Positions 7,087 to 10,000 of a DNA stretch of 10,000 nt are shown here, piece by piece. The stretch comes from Magnetospirillum sp. (GTDB lineage Bacteria; Pseudomonadota; Alphaproteobacteria; Rhodospirillales; Magnetospirillaceae). The translations under genes were made by a program, and so were the position numbers. The DNA is taken from contig JAIWOG010000129.1 of assembly GCA_020217035.1 (NCBI GenBank), forward strand, positions 1 to 10,000, written 5' to 3'. How positions within the stretch are numbered: the first letter of the stretch is position 1; every line of letters starts with the position of its first letter. A model generated the notes under the pieces. It was not told the DNA's origin. It was given only the letters and a program-made list of their open reading frames with translations, and did not search any database.

Positions 7087-8154
7087 GGCCCCGTCCCCCC
7101 GATGCAGCATGCCGCCGCAATGGGGACAGTGGTCCGGATGGTTGACCGCGTGTTCCAGGATGGAGGCGGCCTCTTCGTCGGAAAGTCCCAAGTGCAGGCG
7201 GACGTCGTCCAGGTGCCGACGCTCGCGGCGGGTGATGGTGCCGTCTTCCAGGGCCCGTTCCACCGCCTCGCGATATTCCTGTCGGCGCTGCCGCATCTGT
7301 TCGGAAAAACCCGAGGCCAGCACACCGGCGGGCAGCGCGATCATGCCCACCCCCAAGACGGCGGTCAGCCCGCCCAGCAACCGCCCAAAAGGCGTGATCG
7401 GCACCATGTCGCCATAGCCCAAGGTGGTCAGAGTCACCACCGACCACCACATGGCGGTGGGGATGTCGGCGAACACATGCGGCTGGGCATGGTGCTCGAA
7501 CAGATACATCAGGCTGGACGTGAAGATCAGCACAACCAGCATGACGAACAGCACGGCGCCGATGGCCCGGGTTTCCTGGCGGGCGACCGCGGCCATGACG
7601 TTCATGGCCATGGAATAGCGCCCCAGCTTGAACACCCGCAGCACGCGCAGCACGCGGATGGCCCGCAGGTCCATTTCCACGAACATGCCCAGATAGAACG
7701 GCAGCACCGCCAGCAGGTCGATCAACGCCATGGGAGACACCATCCAGCGCAGCCGTCCCAGGACCGGATGGTGGAAGCGCTTGTCATTCAGTTCGACCGC
7801 CGTCCACAGGCGCAGCAGATACTCGATGCTGAACACCGCCACCGAGAACAGGTCGAAGGCATGGAAGGCCGGGCCATGGGCGATGGACAGATGTTCGATG
7901 GATTCCAGCACCACCGCCATCACGTTCAAGGCGATCATGACGATCAGGAACCAGTCCACCGCCTTGACCCAGGGGTCGTTGTGTCCCTCGCCGCCCAGCA
8001 TGTGATAGACCGTCCGCCGCAGGGATCGGCGGTGAGCATGGGCATTGTGCGAAGCTTGGCGGGCGGTCACGGCCGGCTTTTCCTGGGGAGAAAGGGGGAA
8101 AGCTGCAGGGAAGGTACCTTTTCGTTCTAGCTCTCGCAATGGCGGATGAAACAT
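7084..8154 (-). CDS. Voltage-gated potassium channel (six transmembrane helices)
   Basis: The protein has 356 residues if begun at ATG 8154. Membrane helices: S1 about 65-84, S2 98-119, S3 139-158, S4 161-182, S5 195-217, pore helix 231-244, S6 256-282. S4 carries positive residues at every third position (R164, R167, R170, R173, K176, R179), the mark of a voltage sensor. The filter TTLGYGD (243-249) is the K+ signature. It should form an inner-membrane tetramer conducting K+. The cytoplasmic tail has a charged helix (284-302), a segment reading GTITRRERRHLDD then LGLSDEEA that resembles TerB-like sequences, and HCPHCGG near the end. It lacks a cyclic-nucleotide-binding domain. No good ribosome site precedes ATG 8154; an in-frame GTG at 8070 has AGGA about 10 bases upstream (complement of 8081-8084) and would give 328 residues, still with all helices. 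The gene converges on the 182-residue gene and diverges from cobA. Confidence 0.92.
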   Translation of the reverse strand: MFHPPLRELERKGTFPAAFPLSPQEKPAVTARQASHNAHAHRRSLRRTVYHMLGGEGHNDPWVKAVDWFLIVMIALNVMAVVLESIEHLSIAHGPAFHAFDLFSVAVFSIEYLLRLWTAVELNDKRFHHPVLGRLRWMVSPMALIDLLAVLPFYLGMFVEMDLRAIRVLRVLRVFKLGRYSMAMNVMAAVARQETRAIGAVLFVMLVVLIFTSSLMYLFEHHAQPHVFADIPTAMWWSVVTLTTLGYGDMVPITPFGRLLGGLTAVLGVGMIALPAGVLASGFSEQMRQRRQEYREAVERALEDGTITRRERRHLDDVRLHLGLSDEEAASILEHAVNHPDHCPHCGGMLHRGDGA

Positions 8155-8196
8155 GCCAATTTCGCTGAAGTCGTGATTTTGCTGGCAGCCCGAAGA

Positions 8197-8235
8197 CGAT
8201 GACCGCTACATTAGATCAACATAATAAACAAGATG
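8197..8235 (+). promoter_or_regulatory. AT-rich stretch in the divergent intergenic region, candidate cobA promoter
   Basis: The space between the channel start and the cobA start holds an AT-rich stretch (about 8206-8233) unlike its GC-rich surroundings. CATAAT at 8220-8225 resembles a -10 box, and ATGACC at 8199-8204 is a weak -35 match with a short 15-base spacer. No convincing promoter for the minus-strand channel gene was found. This is a suggestion based on composition and weak matches. Confidence 0.3.
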
Positions 8236-8250
8236 GTGAACAGGGCGGAC

Positions 8251-8256
8251 AGGAGA
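8251..8256 (+). promoter_or_regulatory. Ribosome binding site deciding the cobA start at 8262
   Basis: AGGAGA lies five bases before ATG 8262, and the protein then begins directly with the first conserved strand (KVYLVGAGPGDP). An in-frame ATG at 8199 would add 21 polar residues without family resemblance and has no comparable site. Confidence 0.75.
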
Positions 8257-8261
8257 CCAGG

Positions 8262-9038
8262 ATGACGACAGGCAAGGTGTATCTGGTGGGCGCCGGACCG
8301 GGCGACCCCGACCTTTTGACGGTCAAGGCCCTGCGCCTGATCGGCCAGGCCGAGGTGGTGGTGTTCGACCGCTTGGTCAGCCCGGAAATCATGGAATTGA
8401 TCCCCCATGGCGTGACCCGCATCTATGCCGGCAAACAGACCGCCAAGCACGAGTTGGGCCAGGACGAGATCAACGAATTATTGGTGTCCTTGGGCAAAAG
8501 CGGCCGCCTGGTGGTGCGTCTGAAGGGCGGCGACCCCTTCGTCTTCGGCCGAGGGTCCGAGGAAGCGGAAGTGCTGTCCAAGGCCGGCATTCCCTTCGAG
8601 GTGGTGCCCGGCATTTCCTCGGCCTCGGGCTGCGCCACCTATGCCGGCATTCCGCTGACCCATCGCGGGCTGTCGCAAGGCGTGCGTTTCCTGACCGGCC
8701 ATTGCCGCGACGGCAAGCCCTTGGAATACGACTGGGCCAAGCTGGCCGATACCGATTGCACGCTGGCCATCTATATGGGCCTGTCCAATTTGTCGCTGAT
8801 CGCCGACGAGCTGATCAAGGCCGGGCTGGCCCCCGACATGCCGGCGGCGGCCATCCAGAACGGCACCACGCCGCGTCAGCGCCGCATCATCGGCACGCTT
8901 TCCACCCTGCCCGCCCGGGCGCAAGCCGCCGGCTTGAAGGCGCCGACCCTGATCATCGTCGGCCGGGTGGTGTCGCTGGCCGGCGCCTTGGACTGGTTCC
9001 ACCACGACGGCCTCCAGGACCAGGCGCAACAGGCATGA
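8262..9038 (+). CDS. cobA: Uroporphyrinogen-III C-methyltransferase (SUMT)
   Basis: The protein has 258 residues, the usual length for a stand-alone SUMT without the CysG oxidase/chelatase part. It uses two S-adenosylmethionine to methylate uroporphyrinogen III at C2 and C7, giving precorrin-2, the branch point to siroheme, heme d1 and cobalamin. The tetrapyrrole methylase fold is clear: VGAGPGDPDLLT (9-20), RLKGGDPFVFGRG (86-98), VPGISSASG (115-123), the SAM-site YMGL (171-174), IQNGTTPRQR (198-207) and PTLIIVGRVVSL (228-239). The protein is cytoplasmic. Its stop overlaps the start of the CbiX-like gene (ATGA), so the two are translationally coupled and probably serve one pathway. The symbol follows the family; a NirE role for heme d1 in a denitrifier cannot be excluded from sequence alone. 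No cobalamin riboswitch is visible in the short leader. Confidence 0.95.
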   Translation: MTTGKVYLVGAGPGDPDLLTVKALRLIGQAEVVVFDRLVSPEIMELIPHGVTRIYAGKQTAKHELGQDEINELLVSLGKSGRLVVRLKGGDPFVFGRGSEEAEVLSKAGIPFEVVPGISSASGCATYAGIPLTHRGLSQGVRFLTGHCRDGKPLEYDWAKLADTDCTLAIYMGLSNLSLIADELIKAGLAPDMPAAAIQNGTTPRQRRIIGTLSTLPARAQAAGLKAPTLIIVGRVVSLAGALDWFHHDGLQDQAQQA

Positions 9039-9805
9039 GCGACGGCACCGCCCTGATCCTGGTCGGCCATGGTTCGGCCCGCCACCCGGAAAGCGCCGCC
9101 CCCATCCTGGCCCTGGCCGACGAATTGCGCCGAAGCGGTCCATGGTCCGAGGTGGTCGCCGTCTTCATGAAACAGGAACCATTCCTGGCCCAGGCCCTGG
9201 ATCTGGTCCAGGCCGACCAGGTGGTGGTGATCCCGGTCTTCGCCGGCAAGGGCTATTACACCGACAGCCTGATCCCCAAATCCATGGGACTGGACGGGCC
9301 GGTCAGCCACCGTGACGGCCGTGTCATCCATTACACCCCGCCGGCCGGCGGCAACCCGCGCATTCCCGGTCTGATGGCCTGTCGCGCCGACGGCGTCGCC
9401 CGCGAGTGCGGCTGGCTTCCTGCCCAAACCAGCCTGTTGCTGATCGCCCACGGCTCGTCCCGGCCGGGCGGGGCGGGCGAAACACCCAGGGCCATCGCCG
9501 CCGCCATCGCCGCCCACAACCATTTCGCCGAAGTGGTGCTGTGCTTCCTGGAACAGGAACCCTTCGCCCAGGATTGGCAGGGCATGGTCAAGGGCGACAA
9601 GGTGGTGGCGCTGCCGCTGCTGGTGGCGCAAGGCATGCACGCCAGCCAGGACATCCCGCCGTTGTTCGGCCTGGTGTCGGGGCAAACCGGTCCGGTGGAC
9701 ATCGCCGGCCGCGTTGTGCGGCTGGCCACCGGCCTGGGCGCCGAGCCGGAACTGGTGGACATCATCGCCGAAATGGCCAAGACCGCGTTAAGTCCCGCCC
9801 CTTAA
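9035..9805 (+). CDS. CbiX/SirB-type sirohydrochlorin chelatase, two-repeat form
   Basis: The protein has 256 residues and starts at the ATG overlapping the cobA stop, implying translational coupling. It consists of two halves of the class II chelatase fold. The first (about 5-120) has LVGHGSA, FMKQEPF and IPVFAGKGYYTDSLIP; the second (about 132-250) has LIAHGSS, FLEQEPF and LPLLVAQGMHASQDIP. The halves align at a constant offset of 127 residues: H12/H139, E48/E175 and Y75/H202. Family members insert Co2+ or Fe2+ into sirohydrochlorin using two His and a Glu, so the second half carries the full metal set and the first has Tyr for one His. Next to a SUMT gene, a role in siroheme or cobalamin synthesis is likely. 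Between them, precorrin-2 must still be oxidised to sirohydrochlorin, and no such enzyme lies in this window. Metal preference cannot be read from the sequence, so I give no symbol. Confidence 0.88.
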   Translation: MSDGTALILVGHGSARHPESAAPILALADELRRSGPWSEVVAVFMKQEPFLAQALDLVQADQVVVIPVFAGKGYYTDSLIPKSMGLDGPVSHRDGRVIHYTPPAGGNPRIPGLMACRADGVARECGWLPAQTSLLLIAHGSSRPGGAGETPRAIAAAIAAHNHFAEVVLCFLEQEPFAQDWQGMVKGDKVVALPLLVAQGMHASQDIPPLFGLVSGQTGPVDIAGRVVRLATGLGAEPELVDIIAEMAKTALSPAP

Positions 9806-9854
9806 GCCCGCGCGGCGTTTGAGCGGCCCCGGCACGGGGCGCCCACTGGCGAAA

Positions 9855-10000
9855 TCATGCCCCCGGCCACAGCCGACCGCCGCCTTGGCCGCCGGCCAGC
9901 ACCACCGCCATCTGGCGGCGCAGTTCCGGCAGGAATACCCGCTTGTGGCGCATCTGCCAACGATCCAGCCGCCATTCCGGTTCAGCCCAGGCGATGTTCG
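9855..10000 (-). CDS. Unrecognised protein, C-terminal 47 residues only
   Basis: On the minus strand a frame is open from the window edge (first full codon at 9998) to TGA at 9855-9857. It gives 47 residues with the basic stretch RWQMRHKRVFLPELRRQM followed by AVVLAGGQGGG and a short end. Third codon positions are mostly G or C, as in the neighbouring genes, and the reading looks more protein-like than the overlapping plus-strand frame from ATG 9857, which is rich in Pro and Ala. I do not recognise the family. The gene converges on the chelatase gene with about 50 bases between stops. Confidence 0.45.
   Translation of the reverse strand, partial: NIAWAEPEWRLDRWQMRHKRVFLPELRRQMAVVLAGGQGGGRLWPGA

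Noticed and set aside
8206..8219. Possible FNR/CRP-type site upstream of cobA
   Set aside because: Only the right half ATCAA matches; the left half CTACA does not fit TTGAT.
8155..8261. Cobalamin riboswitch in the cobA leader
   Set aside because: The gap is only about 107 bases and I see neither the conserved B12-box sequence nor a large folded leader.
9826..9840. Hairpin GCCCCG-GCA-CGGGGC after the chelatase gene as a terminator
   Set aside because: The stem has only six pairs and no T-run follows on either strand, so it is weak in DNA of this GC content. It may still contribute between the convergent genes.
9857..10000. Plus-strand frame from ATG 9857 to the edge
   Set aside because: It is rich in Pro and Ala with poorer third-position G/C than the minus-strand frame it overlaps, so it is probably the shadow.

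Overview
The window is GC-rich DNA with strong G/C preference at third codon positions. The gene content fits a free-living alphaproteobacterium of the Rhodospirillales, perhaps Magnetospirillum-like: a bacteriohemerythrin domain, a six-helix potassium channel, and a CobA/CbiX-type tetrapyrrole pair. The taxon is inferred from style and content, not from a marker gene. I see no tRNA, rRNA, CRISPR array or full-length insertion sequence.

Region 1 (1-7029, plus strand) holds three genes in the same direction with gaps of 65 and 52 bases. The first is the 3' part of a very large TPR protein ending in a CHAT (caspase-like) protease domain with an intact His/Cys pair; its TPR array keeps a nearly perfect 126-base register. 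The second is an 871-residue multidomain protein: an unrecognised N-terminal region, a metallo-beta-lactamase fold with a complete metal site, two cyclic-nucleotide-binding-like domains, and a C-terminal hemerythrin with all seven diiron ligands. The third is a 182-residue orphan with two predicted membrane helices. This looks like a sensor, a protease and a membrane protein side by side, and is the most likely place for an undescribed signalling or stress-response module. That functional link is inference from gene order only.

Region 2 (7027-7086) is a near-perfect 60-base palindrome between two convergent genes. It is flanked by TA on both sides and its ends coincide with the TAG stop codons of both genes. 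It looks like a miniature TA-inserting element or a repeated palindrome, though it may also work as a bidirectional terminator.

Region 3 (7084-8154, minus strand) is a voltage-gated potassium channel with a regular S4 helix and a TLGYGD filter. It has an unusual cytoplasmic tail with a TerB-like segment and a CPHC motif.

Region 4 (8262-9805, plus strand) is a translationally coupled pair: uroporphyrinogen-III C-methyltransferase (cobA type) and a two-repeat CbiX/SirB-like chelatase. Together they would make precorrin-2 and process its oxidised product towards siroheme or a corrinoid. The pair diverges from the channel gene across an AT-richer intergenic stretch. In the chelatase, the complete His/Glu/His set lies in the second repeat, while the first has Tyr in place of one His.

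The right edge (9855-10000, minus strand) carries the last 47 codons of an unrecognised gene converging on the chelatase gene.
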